From: an uncultured Paracoccaceae bacterium
GTDB lineage: Bacteria; Pseudomonadota; Alphaproteobacteria; Rhodobacterales; Rhodobacteraceae
Direction of reading: 5' to 3'
NCBI GenBank assembly: GCA_947500775.1
Contig: CANMTD010000001.1
Location: 434,001-498,000, forward strand
Length of the DNA stretch: 64,000 bases
Shown here: positions 43,236 through 52,407 of the stretch, in pieces
How the letters are laid out: every line of letters begins with the position of its first letter
Position numbering within the stretch: position 1 is the stretch's first letter
Program-made: the position numbers and the translations under genes
The notes under the pieces: model-generated
What the model was told of the DNA's origin: nothing
Database searches by the model: none
What the model saw: the letters and a program-made list of their open reading frames with translations, nothing else

Positions 43236-44738
43236 TTAGCGTTGCGCGTCACGATAACGGGCCAGCCGCCAGTTGCGAAAGCCCCATTCGCGCCAGTCGG
43301 CAGGGGGTGTGGCGGAAACACTGCGCCAAGACCCGGCGCGCGAGGGGTAGCCGGTGAAACAGGGGATAAAGAGATCGGGGTAATTGGCCACCGCAGGTTC
43401 CGCATGGGGCCCAAGGCCGCAAAGATAGGGGATGTCCAGCGGCTGTCCCTTGCCCGAAACCTCGTGGCTGTGGGCGATGTTGAAGCGGGCGATGACCAGC
43501 GGGAAGTTGATGAAGCTGCTGGCATAAAGCGTCAGGGTGCCGGCCAGAACGATCCGGGCGATGACCCGGCGGGTGGCATGGTTGCGCAGCAGCCCCCAGC
43601 CGATCAGCCCGAAGATCACCGCGACCAGCCCCATCCAGATCAGGGCCGCCAGCCGCAGATAGGTCAGCGAATAAAACGCGACATACAGATCCAGCCGCAG
43701 CATCGAAGACACCACCAGCAACAGGTTCTGCGCGATCCACAGGTACAGCAAACCGCGCACCGGCCCGGATATCGCGCCCCGCGCCGTGACGACCAGCATC
43801 ACCAGCCCCGACAGCACTGTTGTCCCCAACAGCGGATAGGCCCCGCGATGGGCATAGCTGGCATAGCTCATCCCCTCGGGTAGGGCGGCCCCGCCCCAAA
43901 GATAGGTCAGATCAAGCCCGGTTTGCAGGGCGAAGAGCCCGTTCAACAGGATCAGCGTGTTGCGGATCAGGGACGCGTTGATCCAACCCGGCGCGGATAT
44001 GGTGCGCGTGGTAAAGGATGATTGCGAAAATGGGGTGAAACGCGGGTTCAGCACGCTCCAGACAGCAAGCAGAATAGCCCCCCAGAACACTATGCGCCAC
44101 GGGTCCAGAGAGTTGGAGAAGACAGCGTCCACAGCATTGTTGGCGCCCCGTTCCAGCACAGGGTTCGCCGCCAGAAAGAACAGACCGAAAATCAGGGTCA
44201 GGCCCAGCGGGATGCCCCAGTTGCGGATCAGGGCGGGCAGATGCGTTCGGTCCCGCCCCGCGCGGGCCAGCAGGCGCGCATCGTTCCAGCACCAGATCAG
44301 CGCGTTGCGGGTCATCTGGGACAGGGCGTCGGGAAGATGATGCCAGGCCACCCCCCGCAGGCTCAGGCAGGCCAGCACCGTGCCGCTGATCAGGAACAGG
44401 GTGGACAGGGGGCCTGCGACTTCCAGCATCGGCAGGGCGCCAAGGGTCAGAACCGCCCCGGCGCGGGCGATGTGCCGGGGCGGATGCAGCCCTGCCTGCG
44501 CCGCGGTCAGGGCAAAGGCGAACAGCACCGCCGACAGGCCGGGGCGATACCCCCACAGCAACCAATCGGCCAGACACAGCAGGATCAGCGCGGCGGTCAG
44601 GCTGCGGGCGGGGGGCAGTATCGCCGTTTGTGATATGCGTGGCGGCGGGGCAGCATCCCCCGCCGCCGGGGGTGGGGTCAGCCACCAGGCATCCAGCATC
44701 AGACCACGGGGGACAGAGTTGGGGAAAACATGTGCCAT
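43236..44738 (-). CDS. DUF4173-type polytopic membrane protein
   Basis: 500 residues from ATG 44738. About eleven hydrophobic segments are seen, with the family pattern LTYLWGGAALPEGMSYASYA followed by HRGAYPLLGTT. The last ~70 residues form a soluble tail. The function of DUF4173/DUF4153 proteins is unknown. Its start overlaps the stop of the vWA gene by one base and it precedes the two-component genes, so it belongs to the exosortase operon. Confidence 0.75.
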   Translation of the reverse strand: MAHVFPNSVPRGLMLDAWWLTPPPAAGDAAPPPRISQTAILPPARSLTAALILLCLADWLLWGYRPGLSAVLFAFALTAAQAGLHPPRHIARAGAVLTLGALPMLEVAGPLSTLFLISGTVLACLSLRGVAWHHLPDALSQMTRNALIWCWNDARLLARAGRDRTHLPALIRNWGIPLGLTLIFGLFFLAANPVLERGANNAVDAVFSNSLDPWRIVFWGAILLAVWSVLNPRFTPFSQSSFTTRTISAPGWINASLIRNTLILLNGLFALQTGLDLTYLWGGAALPEGMSYASYAHRGAYPLLGTTVLSGLVMLVVTARGAISGPVRGLLYLWIAQNLLLVVSSMLRLDLYVAFYSLTYLRLAALIWMGLVAVIFGLIGWGLLRNHATRRVIARIVLAGTLTLYASSFINFPLVIARFNIAHSHEVSGKGQPLDIPYLCGLGPHAEPAVANYPDLFIPCFTGYPSRAGSWRSVSATPPADWREWGFRNWRLARYRDAQR

Positions 44739-46714
44739 CACGCCACCTTTGCCCGTTCGCGGTACAGCCACAGCCCAAGGATCAGCGCCAGCAGGATCAT
44801 CCCGGCGGTTTCGGCCGGTTCCGGTGCCGAACTGCCGGTCACCGCATCGGGATAGGCCGTGGCCGGAACCCCCTTGACCTGCGGCAGGGGCACCGCGGTG
44901 TCCACGCTGCCGTCGGGGTTCCTGTTCACGATCTTCTTCGATACCGCCACGAACGATGTCCATTCCGTCACCAGCGCATAGCGCAACCCAAGTGCCGTGA
45001 TCCTGTCGCGCAGCACGTCGCGGTTGACGTCCGACGGAATGGCATAACGGCGCATCAGATCGGCGATCCGCGCCCGCGCCCAGATCAGGGCAAGCGCCTC
45101 GGTCCCTTTGGTATCGGTCTTGGGCAGGTCCAGCCGGATCGGCAGGGTCACCGGTTGCCCCTGTGCCATGCCCCGGATCGCAACGGAATGGGACCCGTCG
45201 CCGGTGAACCGGGCCAGCACCCGCACCGCATCCCCCGCAAAGAGGTCAGGCAGTTTCGCGGGCGTCGGATCGGTGATCGCCAGATCGCCCCAATCAATCG
45301 TCAGATTGGTCAACAGCGGGCTTTCCAGCCGCCCGGCCAGCGATTGCGCCGCGTCCAGCCCGGTTTCGGTTGGATCGACATAGCGCACAAAGCCGCGCCC
45401 GACCTGGGCCATTTCCTCCAGCAGGTAACGGTTGACCGAGGTGCCGACGCCAAAGGCATAGATCCGCGCCTTGCCGATCAGCTGATCCACCGTGGCCAAC
45501 ACCGTGGCCTCATCCCCGATATAGCCGTCGGACAGGAACACCACGATGCGCAGCGTATCGGCGGGTTGGGGGGCGGCAAAGGCGGTGCGGATGGCGCGGG
45601 CGATCTCGGTTCCGCCGCCGGTGTTCAGCCCGTTGACGAAACGCCCGGCCTTGCGCAGGGCGGCCGGTGTGGCGGGCTGGGCATCCTGGGAATAGGCCTC
45701 GGCCGTGTTGGAAAACCGGATGATGCGGAAATAATCGGTGGGGCGCAGCGCCTTCAGCGCGTGCTGCATGAAGGCCTTGCTGGCCTCTATCGGCGCGCCG
45801 CCCATCGAGCCGGAGGTATCCAGCACGAACACCAGTTCCCGCGCGCGGATCGTGGCCGGATCGGGCAGTTTCGGCGGTTCGATCATCAGGCTGAGCACGC
45901 CGCCGCGATCATCGCGATGGGTCAGGGCCCCGGCCTGCACATTCGCCCCCGCCAGATCATAGCGCAGCACGAAATCGCGGTTGTCGATCACCGCCCCCTT
46001 GGTCAGGCTTACGCGCCGTGCATCACTGCCTGTCACGTCGATCCGGTGGGTCGCGCTGTGAACATGGGCCACCGGCATCGGCGCGCGCAGATCGGCGTGG
46101 ATCGACACCCGGTCCGATGCGATCGATTTGGGCAGGGTCAGCCCCGCCACCCCGGGATATTCCGGCAGGTTCGCAGGCTGCGCCCCTTCGTAACGTGGGC
46201 CGACGATCAGCGGCACGACCAGCTCATAGGCGCCATCGATCCGGGGCACGGCCTGCACGTATTTCAGCGTCACCGTGACCGGCAGGCCGGGCATCAGATT
46301 GGCGATGTTCTGGGTGAACATATTGGGCCGGTGCTGCACCAGCAGGCTGGCGGCCTTGCCTTCGGATTTGGCTTTGTCAAAGGTCGCCTGCGCCTGTTGC
46401 TTTTCCTGAATGACCGCCTCGATCATTTCGTCCCCCACCTGCATCGTCATCGCATGGACCGCCGCCCCGGTGTTCAACGGAAACAGATAGGTGGCGTTCA
46501 GCGGGGTCCGGGTCGGGTTCTCGAATATCTGGCGCACGGTCACGGTTGCCAGATCGCCGTTGATCTGGGCGTCGATGTCGGTTTTCAGCAGGGGCAGCGA
46601 AACCTCTGCCCCGTCCACAATGGCGCGCATCTGGCCGCCGGGGTCTTCTTCGGCCCAGGCGCCGGTGGCGCACAGGCAAAGGGCCACGGCCCGGATCAAA
46701 TCATTCAGTCGCAT
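44738..46714 (-). CDS. VIT/von Willebrand A protein with PEP-CTERM-like sorting tail
   Basis: 658 residues. Signal peptide MRLNDLIRAVALCLCATGAWA; VIT domain around 35-160 (RQIFENPTRTPLNATYLFPL); vWA domain around 290-460 with MIDAS motif LDTSGSMGG. The C-terminus reads SAPEPAETA, a hydrophobic helix (GMILLALILGLWLY) and a basic end (RERAKVA). That tripartite tail is what exosortases recognise, and an exosortase gene lies immediately upstream, overlapping by 14 bases. It is presumably exported, cleaved by the exosortase and released or anchored at the surface. It resembles inter-alpha-trypsin-inhibitor heavy-chain-like surface proteins. Confidence 0.85.
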   Translation of the reverse strand: MRLNDLIRAVALCLCATGAWAEEDPGGQMRAIVDGAEVSLPLLKTDIDAQINGDLATVTVRQIFENPTRTPLNATYLFPLNTGAAVHAMTMQVGDEMIEAVIQEKQQAQATFDKAKSEGKAASLLVQHRPNMFTQNIANLMPGLPVTVTLKYVQAVPRIDGAYELVVPLIVGPRYEGAQPANLPEYPGVAGLTLPKSIASDRVSIHADLRAPMPVAHVHSATHRIDVTGSDARRVSLTKGAVIDNRDFVLRYDLAGANVQAGALTHRDDRGGVLSLMIEPPKLPDPATIRARELVFVLDTSGSMGGAPIEASKAFMQHALKALRPTDYFRIIRFSNTAEAYSQDAQPATPAALRKAGRFVNGLNTGGGTEIARAIRTAFAAPQPADTLRIVVFLSDGYIGDEATVLATVDQLIGKARIYAFGVGTSVNRYLLEEMAQVGRGFVRYVDPTETGLDAAQSLAGRLESPLLTNLTIDWGDLAITDPTPAKLPDLFAGDAVRVLARFTGDGSHSVAIRGMAQGQPVTLPIRLDLPKTDTKGTEALALIWARARIADLMRRYAIPSDVNRDVLRDRITALGLRYALVTEWTSFVAVSKKIVNRNPDGSVDTAVPLPQVKGVPATAYPDAVTGSSAPEPAETAGMILLALILGLWLYRERAKVA

Positions 46715-48170
46715 CGGAAAATCCTTTCGTTGGAAATGCGGTCAGATCGAGAGCGTTCAGCGCCGCCAGCTCCAGCGTGGCGCGCGAATGTTCGGGAAGG
46801 TCCCAGGGGGTCAGCCGTTGCAGCCCGGACCAGACGGCGCCGGGGCGCAGGTACCATTGCCAGACCGCAGCACTGACGCTGGGCACGGCCTGCCCCCGGT
46901 CGGAAAAGAAGCTGACCTCGGCCCGCCATTGCATGCCGTCCCTGTCGGTGACGCGGTAAACGGTGGTGGGCACGGGCGCGGCGCGGGTGCCGATGAAATC
47001 GACCTCGAACCCCAGCCCGCGCAGGCAATCCTCGGGGTCGTGCAGGTGGCGCAGGGGGGATGCGGTGCGGGTCAGCAACAGGCCCATGGGACCGAAGCGG
47101 GCCTTGGCCGCGCTGCCGCCGTATTGTTCGAAATACCTGATTTCCTGCGCCGACAAGGGTTGCGGTGCGCGCAGGTGCCCGGCCAGCGACAGCGGCAGGG
47201 CGGCCCTGGGGGTGTCATGGGCGCCGTCGACGGGGGCATGCGGCAGGGCCGTGATCAGCAGGGCGACGACCGGAAACAGCGCCAGCGCCTTGTGTGGCAG
47301 GCGGATGGGCGCGGTGGGGTGAGGGCGTGCGGTCGGGGGGCGGCGCCCGCCAAGGCACATCAGTGGCGGCAGGGCGGACAGGGCCAATGTTATCAACCCG
47401 ATCAACCCGTGCCACGGCTCGGCCATCACATCGACCGGCGCCAGAACCAGCCCGGCGGCCAACCCGGTGATGCGCACTGTATTCGCCAACAGCCCCGCAA
47501 CCGGCAACACGGCACAGCCCAGCAAAGCGCGGCGCAGGCCGGGGCGCGCAAGGGTCGCGGCAACCGCATAAAGCGCGCCCACCAGCGTCAGACCAACGGT
47601 GCCCGCACAGGGCAGATCGACCAGAATGGCCTGCCCCGACAGGGTGATCTGCACGCCGGAACATTGCACATCGGCGAACAGAAGGCCCAGCAGGGCACAG
47701 GCGCCATCGGCCGAAAACTCCTGCAGCCCATAGCCGACGGTGCGTTGCAAAAGACGCTCGACGGGGAGCGAAAAGAAGAACACCACGGCCAGCCAGAACG
47801 GAGAGAGCGCGCGCACCCGCCGGTCGACCCCGCATAGCCGGGCGATCGCATAGCAATCCACGCAAAGCGTCAGCGCGCTGAGCGTGTTGATATCCAGCAT
47901 CTGACCCAGCAACCGGACCAGCGCCGCGCCGATCAGCAGGGCGATAGGGGTGGCGCCGGAGGCAGGGGATTTGTCCTGCAGGGGCGACGAAAGGCTGAAC
48001 AAAAACAACCCGATAACCACCAGAAAGAACACCCAGCCATAGGACCCGTAAGACGGGTCCAGCCAACTGCGCAGCAACCAGCGCAGGGGATCGGCGGCCA
48101 GGATGGCGGCCCCCAGACCCAACAGGATCGGGACCGGGGACAGACGGGGAAAGAGATATGCATGTGCCAT
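46701..48170 (-). CDS. xrtT: Exosortase (XrtT-like) with C-terminal EpsI-like domain
   Basis: 489 residues. The first ~270 form a polytopic membrane domain with the exosortase catalytic triad: C188 in VDLPCAGTVGL, R233 in ANTVRITGLA and H254 in EPWHGLIGL. After a linker and one more helix (~295-312), residues ~330-489 form a soluble domain with HDPEDCLRGLGFEV, similar to EpsI-type proteins that accompany exosortases. It is a membrane transpeptidase for PEP-CTERM-like substrates. The adjacent vWA protein is the only visible target, typical of a dedicated single-target exosortase as in type T. First gene of the operon. Confidence 0.82.
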   Translation of the reverse strand: MAHAYLFPRLSPVPILLGLGAAILAADPLRWLLRSWLDPSYGSYGWVFFLVVIGLFLFSLSSPLQDKSPASGATPIALLIGAALVRLLGQMLDINTLSALTLCVDCYAIARLCGVDRRVRALSPFWLAVVFFFSLPVERLLQRTVGYGLQEFSADGACALLGLLFADVQCSGVQITLSGQAILVDLPCAGTVGLTLVGALYAVAATLARPGLRRALLGCAVLPVAGLLANTVRITGLAAGLVLAPVDVMAEPWHGLIGLITLALSALPPLMCLGGRRPPTARPHPTAPIRLPHKALALFPVVALLITALPHAPVDGAHDTPRAALPLSLAGHLRAPQPLSAQEIRYFEQYGGSAAKARFGPMGLLLTRTASPLRHLHDPEDCLRGLGFEVDFIGTRAAPVPTTVYRVTDRDGMQWRAEVSFFSDRGQAVPSVSAAVWQWYLRPGAVWSGLQRLTPWDLPEHSRATLELAALNALDLTAFPTKGFSDATE

Positions 48171-48568
48171 GCCCCCGTCGTAATCCGCGCAGGTGCATCC
48201 CCGCCGGGCCTGTCATGCAACCGGGCCGCAGATAGCGTGCAGATTACGTGCAGACGCTGTACACACAGCGTACATACACCTGCAGCCCCCGCCCCGGCGC
48301 AGGACGGGCGGACACGTGCCGCCGATGCCGCAACCAAAGCGTGCTCAGCAGATGGGCGTGAGGCGCGGGAATGCGCCTGCGCGGGCGGCGTTACACAACT
48401 TAAAGTGGTAATTTCGGCCCAAATTGTTTGCTATATCGACCCAATTCGGGAAGGATCGGGGGTATTGCAGGCGTTTTCGATGACGTTTTACCCAAATGCC
48501 TGTTCCGATGGCCAATAGCCGGTTGATGATTTCCAACGCGAGCTGGCCGAAATTGGAAAGGAAAATAC
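48171..48568. other. 398-base divergent intergenic region between xrtT and uspA
   Basis: No gene or RNA was recognised here. The region contains the tandem repeats at 48237-48280 and, within them, an inverted repeat ACGCTGT-ACAC-ACAGCGT (48254-48271). The half nearest uspA (48400-48568) is more AT-rich and probably holds the uspA promoter; GGAAAGGAAAA precedes the uspA ATG. Confidence 0.6.
48237..48280. promoter_or_regulatory. Four tandem 11-bp direct repeats upstream of the exosortase operon
   Basis: GTGCAGATTAC, GTGCAGACGCT, GTACACACAGC and GTACATACACC run head-to-tail (starts 48237, 48248, 48259, 48270), consensus GTRCANA. An 11-bp period is that of PhoB/OmpR-family operators. They lie 67-110 bases before the xrtT start, and the operon encodes an OmpR-type regulator. 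Confidence 0.65.
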
Positions 48569-49003
48569 ATGTCGAATTCGGTGCTGGTTGCAATCGATGG
48601 CAGCGCAGGGGGCGAGAGGGCCCTGCAATATGCCAAGGAACGGGCCAAGCTTGGCGGGGCCAAGCTGTTGGTGACCTATGTGATCGAATGGTCGCCCTAT
48701 ACTTTCAACACGCCCGAGGAAAACGCCGAACGGCACGTCCGCCGCGAGCAGGAGATCGAAAAAGCGACCTCAAGCGTCGTGGCCCCCGCGGTCAAGATGC
48801 TGAAGGCCGAGGGCATCGCCTGCGAACCGCTGGTGCAACACGGGCCGCCCGCGGAAACCCTGATCAAGCTGGCCGAAAAACACGACGTCAAACAGATCGT
48901 CATCGGCCGCCGTGGCCAGTCGGGGATCAAGACCCTGCTGTTCGGCAGTGTCGCTGGCAACCTGATCCAGACCTCGCCCGTTCCGGTGGTCGTGGTCCCG
49001 TAA
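48569..49003 (+). CDS. Universal stress protein, UspA family
   Basis: 144 residues. The Usp fold starts SVLVAIDGSAGGERALQYA and ends with the ATP-binding pattern IGRRGQSGIKTLLFGSVAGN and PVPVVVVP, so it is probably the ATP-binding class. It precedes an alanine/glycine symporter gene by 37 bases and is likely co-transcribed with it; UspA next to a transporter suggests regulation of the transporter. Confidence 0.9.
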   Translation: MSNSVLVAIDGSAGGERALQYAKERAKLGGAKLLVTYVIEWSPYTFNTPEENAERHVRREQEIEKATSSVVAPAVKMLKAEGIACEPLVQHGPPAETLIKLAEKHDVKQIVIGRRGQSGIKTLLFGSVAGNLIQTSPVPVVVVP

Positions 49004-49040
49004 CGGCACAGAACCCACAAGATAAAAAGAGGGACCCGCT

Positions 49041-50543
49041 ATGAACAAGGTCATTCCCGCGCTTTTCACATTTTTGCTTTTGTCGCTGCCCGCCCACGCG
49101 GGGTTCGACGAAACGATAAACGAGCTGACAGCGCCCATCGCATCGGCGGTGGGCAGTTTCGTCTTTTTCAAGATCCCGCTGTTCGGGGCGCAGTTGCCGA
49201 TGGTGGTGCTGTGGCTGGTAATCGGGGCGGTGTTTTTCACCTTCTACATGAATTTCGTGAACATCACCGGTTTCAGACATGCCATCCAACTGGTCCGGGG
49301 CGATTATGCCGACCCCGACAGCCCCGGCGAGGTGTCGCATTTCCAGGCGCTTGCCACGGCGGTGTCGGGGACGGTGGGCATCGGCAATATCGGCGGCGTC
49401 GCGGTTGCGGTGACCATCGGCGGCGCGGGGGCCACGTTCTGGCTGATCGTGGCGGGGTTTCTGGGTATGTCGACCAAATTCGTCGAATGCACGCTGGGGG
49501 TCAAATACCGCAATGAAAACCCGGACGGGTCGGTGTCCGGCGGGCCGATGTATTACATGCGCAAAGGGTTCGAAGAACGCGGCATGGGCGGGTTCGGCAA
49601 GGTCATGGGCACCTTTTACGCCATCGGCATATTCATCGGCGCGCTGGGCATCGGCAATATGTTCCAGTCCAATCAGGCCTATGTCCAGCTGAACACGGTC
49701 GCGGGCGGGGCGCTGGACGGGCTGGGCTGGCTGGTCGGTCTGATCCTGGCGGCAGTGGTCTTTGCCGTGATCATAGGCGGCATCAAATCCATCGCCCGCG
49801 TCACCGAAAAGATCGTGCCCTTCATGGCGGTATTCTACTGCCTGTTCGCGCTGATCGTGATCCTGATGAACTTTACCGCGATCCCGCAGGCCATCGCCAA
49901 TATCTTTGCCGGTGCCTTTACCGGCGCGGGCGTGCAGGGGGGTGCAATCGGCGCGCTGATCATCGGGTTCCAGCGGGCGGTGTTTTCCAATGAGGCGGGG
50001 ATCGGGTCGGCCTCGATCGCGCATGCGGCGGTGCGCACCCCGGAACCCGTGACCGAAGGCTATGTGTCGCTGTTGGAGCCGTTCATCGACACCATCGTCA
50101 TCTGCACGATCACCGCGCTGGTGATCGGGACAAGTCAGGTGGCCGACCCCAATTTCGCGGGTGACGCGACGGGCGTGGCCATGACCTCGGCGGCGTTCGA
50201 GCGGCAGATCGGGTGGTTCCCGCTGCCGCTGGCATTCGGGGCGCTGCTGTTCGCGTTTTCGACGATGATTTCGTGGTCGTATTACGGGCTGAAGGGCTGG
50301 ACCTATCTGTTTGGCGAAGGGCAAATGGGGCAGACGGTTTACAAGCTGATCTTCTGCGCCTTCGTCGCCTTGGGCTGCATGGTGCAGCTTGGTCCGATTC
50401 TGGATATTTCGGACGCGCTGGTGTTCCTGATCTGTGTGCCCAATATCCTTGGCCTGTATATTCTGGCCCCGATCGTCAAGCAGGAGATGACCAGCTATAT
50501 GGCGCGCGTGAAAAGTGGCGAGATCAAGAAATACGGCCATTAG
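49041..50543 (+). CDS. Alanine/glycine:cation symporter (AGCS family)
   Basis: 500 residues with about eleven membrane helices and an N-terminal signal-like segment (MNKVIPALFTFLLLSLPAHA). AGCS signatures include GTVGIGNIGGVAVAVTIGG, SGGPMYYMRKGFEERGMGG, FQRAVFSNEAGIGSASIAHA and FSTMISWSYYGLKGW. It imports alanine or glycine with Na+ or H+. Ends at a strong terminator. No glycine riboswitch, common before such genes, is visible. Confidence 0.93.
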   Translation: MNKVIPALFTFLLLSLPAHAGFDETINELTAPIASAVGSFVFFKIPLFGAQLPMVVLWLVIGAVFFTFYMNFVNITGFRHAIQLVRGDYADPDSPGEVSHFQALATAVSGTVGIGNIGGVAVAVTIGGAGATFWLIVAGFLGMSTKFVECTLGVKYRNENPDGSVSGGPMYYMRKGFEERGMGGFGKVMGTFYAIGIFIGALGIGNMFQSNQAYVQLNTVAGGALDGLGWLVGLILAAVVFAVIIGGIKSIARVTEKIVPFMAVFYCLFALIVILMNFTAIPQAIANIFAGAFTGAGVQGGAIGALIIGFQRAVFSNEAGIGSASIAHAAVRTPEPVTEGYVSLLEPFIDTIVICTITALVIGTSQVADPNFAGDATGVAMTSAAFERQIGWFPLPLAFGALLFAFSTMISWSYYGLKGWTYLFGEGQMGQTVYKLIFCAFVALGCMVQLGPILDISDALVFLICVPNILGLYILAPIVKQEMTSYMARVKSGEIKKYGH

Positions 50544-50568
50544 GCGGGCGTATCCCGAATGACATGAA

Positions 50569-50604
50569 AGCCCCCGGTCCAGACCCCATGGACCGGGGGC
50601 TTTA
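50569..50604 (+). terminator. Rho-independent terminator after the symporter gene
   Basis: AGCCCCCGGTCCA (50569-50581) pairs fully with TGGACCGGGGGCT (50589-50601) around GACCCCA, followed by TTT: a 13-pair stem with a short T-tail. Confidence 0.85.
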
Positions 50605-50658
50605 CACTGTGCGGGTTTCAAGGCTGAATACCCCCGAATTCATGCAAGAGGTTTTCCG

Positions 50659-51285
50659 ATGAGTTTTCAGGTCTGGTTGGCATTCGTGGCGGCATCGACC
50701 GTCTTGTTACTGATCCCGGGACCGACGGTTTTGCTGGTTCTCAGCTATGCGGTCAGCCAGGGGCGGCGGGTGGCCTTGGCCACGGTGGCCGGTGTGGCGC
50801 TGGGGGATTTCATGGCGATGACGGCCTCGCTGGCGGGGCTGGGGGCGCTGGTTCTGGCCTCGGCGCAGTTGTTCATGGTGCTGAAATGGATCGGCGCGAT
50901 CTATCTGGTCTATCTGGGCGTCCAGCTGTTTCGCAGCGCGTCGCGGATGACATTGGGGCCGGTTGGCGGCGGCGTGGATCTGCCCGCGCGGGGCGTCTTT
51001 GCCCATGCGGCGGCGGTGACCGCGCTGAACCCGAAATCCATCGTGTTCTTCATCGCCTTCGTGCCGCAGTTCCTGACCCCGCAGGCGCCGCTGCTGCCGC
51101 AGTTCGCGATCCTGATTGCGACCTTCGTGGGATTGGCCGCGCTGAACGCGCTGGCCTATGCGCTGTTGGCGGACCGGTTGCGCACCCGCATCGCGCGCCC
51201 GTCGGTTCTGGCGGGGCTGTCGCGTCTGGGCGGCGGCGCGCTGGTGGCGATGGGGGTTGCAACGGCGGTGGTCAAGCGCGCCTAG
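50659..51285 (+). CDS. LysE/RhtB-family amino-acid exporter
   Basis: 208 residues, six hydrophobic segments, with the family start IPGPTVLLVLSYAVSQGRR and ALNPKSIVFFIAFVPQFL. Such proteins export amino acids such as lysine, homoserine or threonine. It is monocistronic, between a terminator and the tct operon. Confidence 0.9.
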   Translation: MSFQVWLAFVAASTVLLLIPGPTVLLVLSYAVSQGRRVALATVAGVALGDFMAMTASLAGLGALVLASAQLFMVLKWIGAIYLVYLGVQLFRSASRMTLGPVGGGVDLPARGVFAHAAAVTALNPKSIVFFIAFVPQFLTPQAPLLPQFAILIATFVGLAALNALAYALLADRLRTRIARPSVLAGLSRLGGGALVAMGVATAVVKRA

Positions 51286-51438
51286 ACCAGGGGCCTTTGC
51301 CACATCCCGAACCTGCTGGCGGCGATCCACGGAGGAGCGGCGCCAGAGATTCACCTCTGTCTGTCATCGGCTTTGTTAGCGATTGACAGGTCTTTGTGAT
51401 CCGCGCAGGCTGATCCGAACGAAAAGGGAGGAACCAAA

Positions 51439-52407
51439 ATGAAACACACGTTTATCAAGGCGCTGGTTACAAGTGCTGTGATCGTGACCGGCGGGGCGAC
51501 CGTGGTCTCGGCCGCAGAGTGCATCGCGCCCGCCAACCCCGGCGGCGGCTGGGATTTCACCTGCCGCCAGATCGGCAAGATCATGTATGACATCGGGGCG
51601 GTGGATCAGCCGATCCAGGTCACCAACATGGCAGGCGCCGGTGGCGGGCTGGCGTTCAACCACGTGGTGGCCGAACGCGGTGACGACGCCGATCTGATCG
51701 TCGCGGCCTCGTCCGCCACATCCACGCGTCTGGCGCAGAACGCCTATGCCGGCATGACCGCCGATCAGGTGCGGTTCGTGGGCGCCATCGGGGCCGATCC
51801 CGGTGTCATCGTCGTGGCGGCCGACAGCCCCTATCAGTCGCTGGGCGATCTGGTCGAGGCGATCAAGGCCGATCCGGGATCGGTGGCCTTTGCCGGTGGC
51901 TCGGCCGTCGGTGGGTTCGACCATCTGAAACCGCTGATGATCCTGCAACGCGGCGGGTTCACCGATATCACCAAGGTCAAATACATCGGGGTTGACGGCG
52001 GCGCGGATGCGATCACCCAGACCGTGGGCGGGTTCACCCAGGCCATGACCGGCGACATGTCCGAGGTCGTGGGTTTCCTGAAAGCCGGGGAAATTCGCGT
52101 GATCGCGGTTCTGACCGAGGAACGCGTGCCGGGCTTTGACGATATCCCGACCGCCAAGGAACAGGGATACGACGTGGTCGCGGTGAACTGGCGCGGTCTG
52201 TACATCCCCAAGGGCGTCAGCGACGACACTTTCGACATGTGGGCCGACCGGTTGCAGAAAGTGGCCGACAGCGCCGAATGGAAAGAGGCGATGGTGGCCA
52301 ACGGTCTGGCGCCTTTCACCAAGGTTGGCGGTGATTTCCAAAGCTATGTCGATGGTCTGGTTGCCGAGATCCGGCAGCTGTCCAAGGACATCGGGGTCAT
52401 CCAGTAA
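51439..52407 (+). CDS. tctC: Tripartite tricarboxylate transporter binding protein TctC
   Basis: 322 residues after GGGAGGAA. Signal peptide MKHTFIKALVTSAVIVTGGATVVSA, then the TctC/Bug opening CIAPANPGGGWDFTCRQIGK and the motif FAGGSAVGGFDHLK. It captures a carboxylate in the periplasm. The stop overlaps the tctB start by one base. A TTGACA at 51383-51388 may be a -35 element, without a clear -10. Confidence 0.88.
   Translation: MKHTFIKALVTSAVIVTGGATVVSAAECIAPANPGGGWDFTCRQIGKIMYDIGAVDQPIQVTNMAGAGGGLAFNHVVAERGDDADLIVAASSATSTRLAQNAYAGMTADQVRFVGAIGADPGVIVVAADSPYQSLGDLVEAIKADPGSVAFAGGSAVGGFDHLKPLMILQRGGFTDITKVKYIGVDGGADAITQTVGGFTQAMTGDMSEVVGFLKAGEIRVIAVLTEERVPGFDDIPTAKEQGYDVVAVNWRGLYIPKGVSDDTFDMWADRLQKVADSAEWKEAMVANGLAPFTKVGGDFQSYVDGLVAEIRQLSKDIGVIQ

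Noticed and set aside
44630-46876. 748-codon open frame on the plus strand
   Set aside because: Antisense shadow of the VIT/vWA gene, which has signal peptide, MIDAS motif and sorting tail on the other strand.
48254-48271. Separate palindromic operator ACGCTGT-ACAC-ACAGCGT
   Set aside because: It is contained within the four 11-bp direct repeats, which explain the sequence more simply; noted as a possible overlapping feature only.
48521-48535. FNR-like site (TTGATGATTTCCAA) before uspA
   Set aside because: Only one half-site matches, and it lies 33 bases from the start codon, too close for normal activation.
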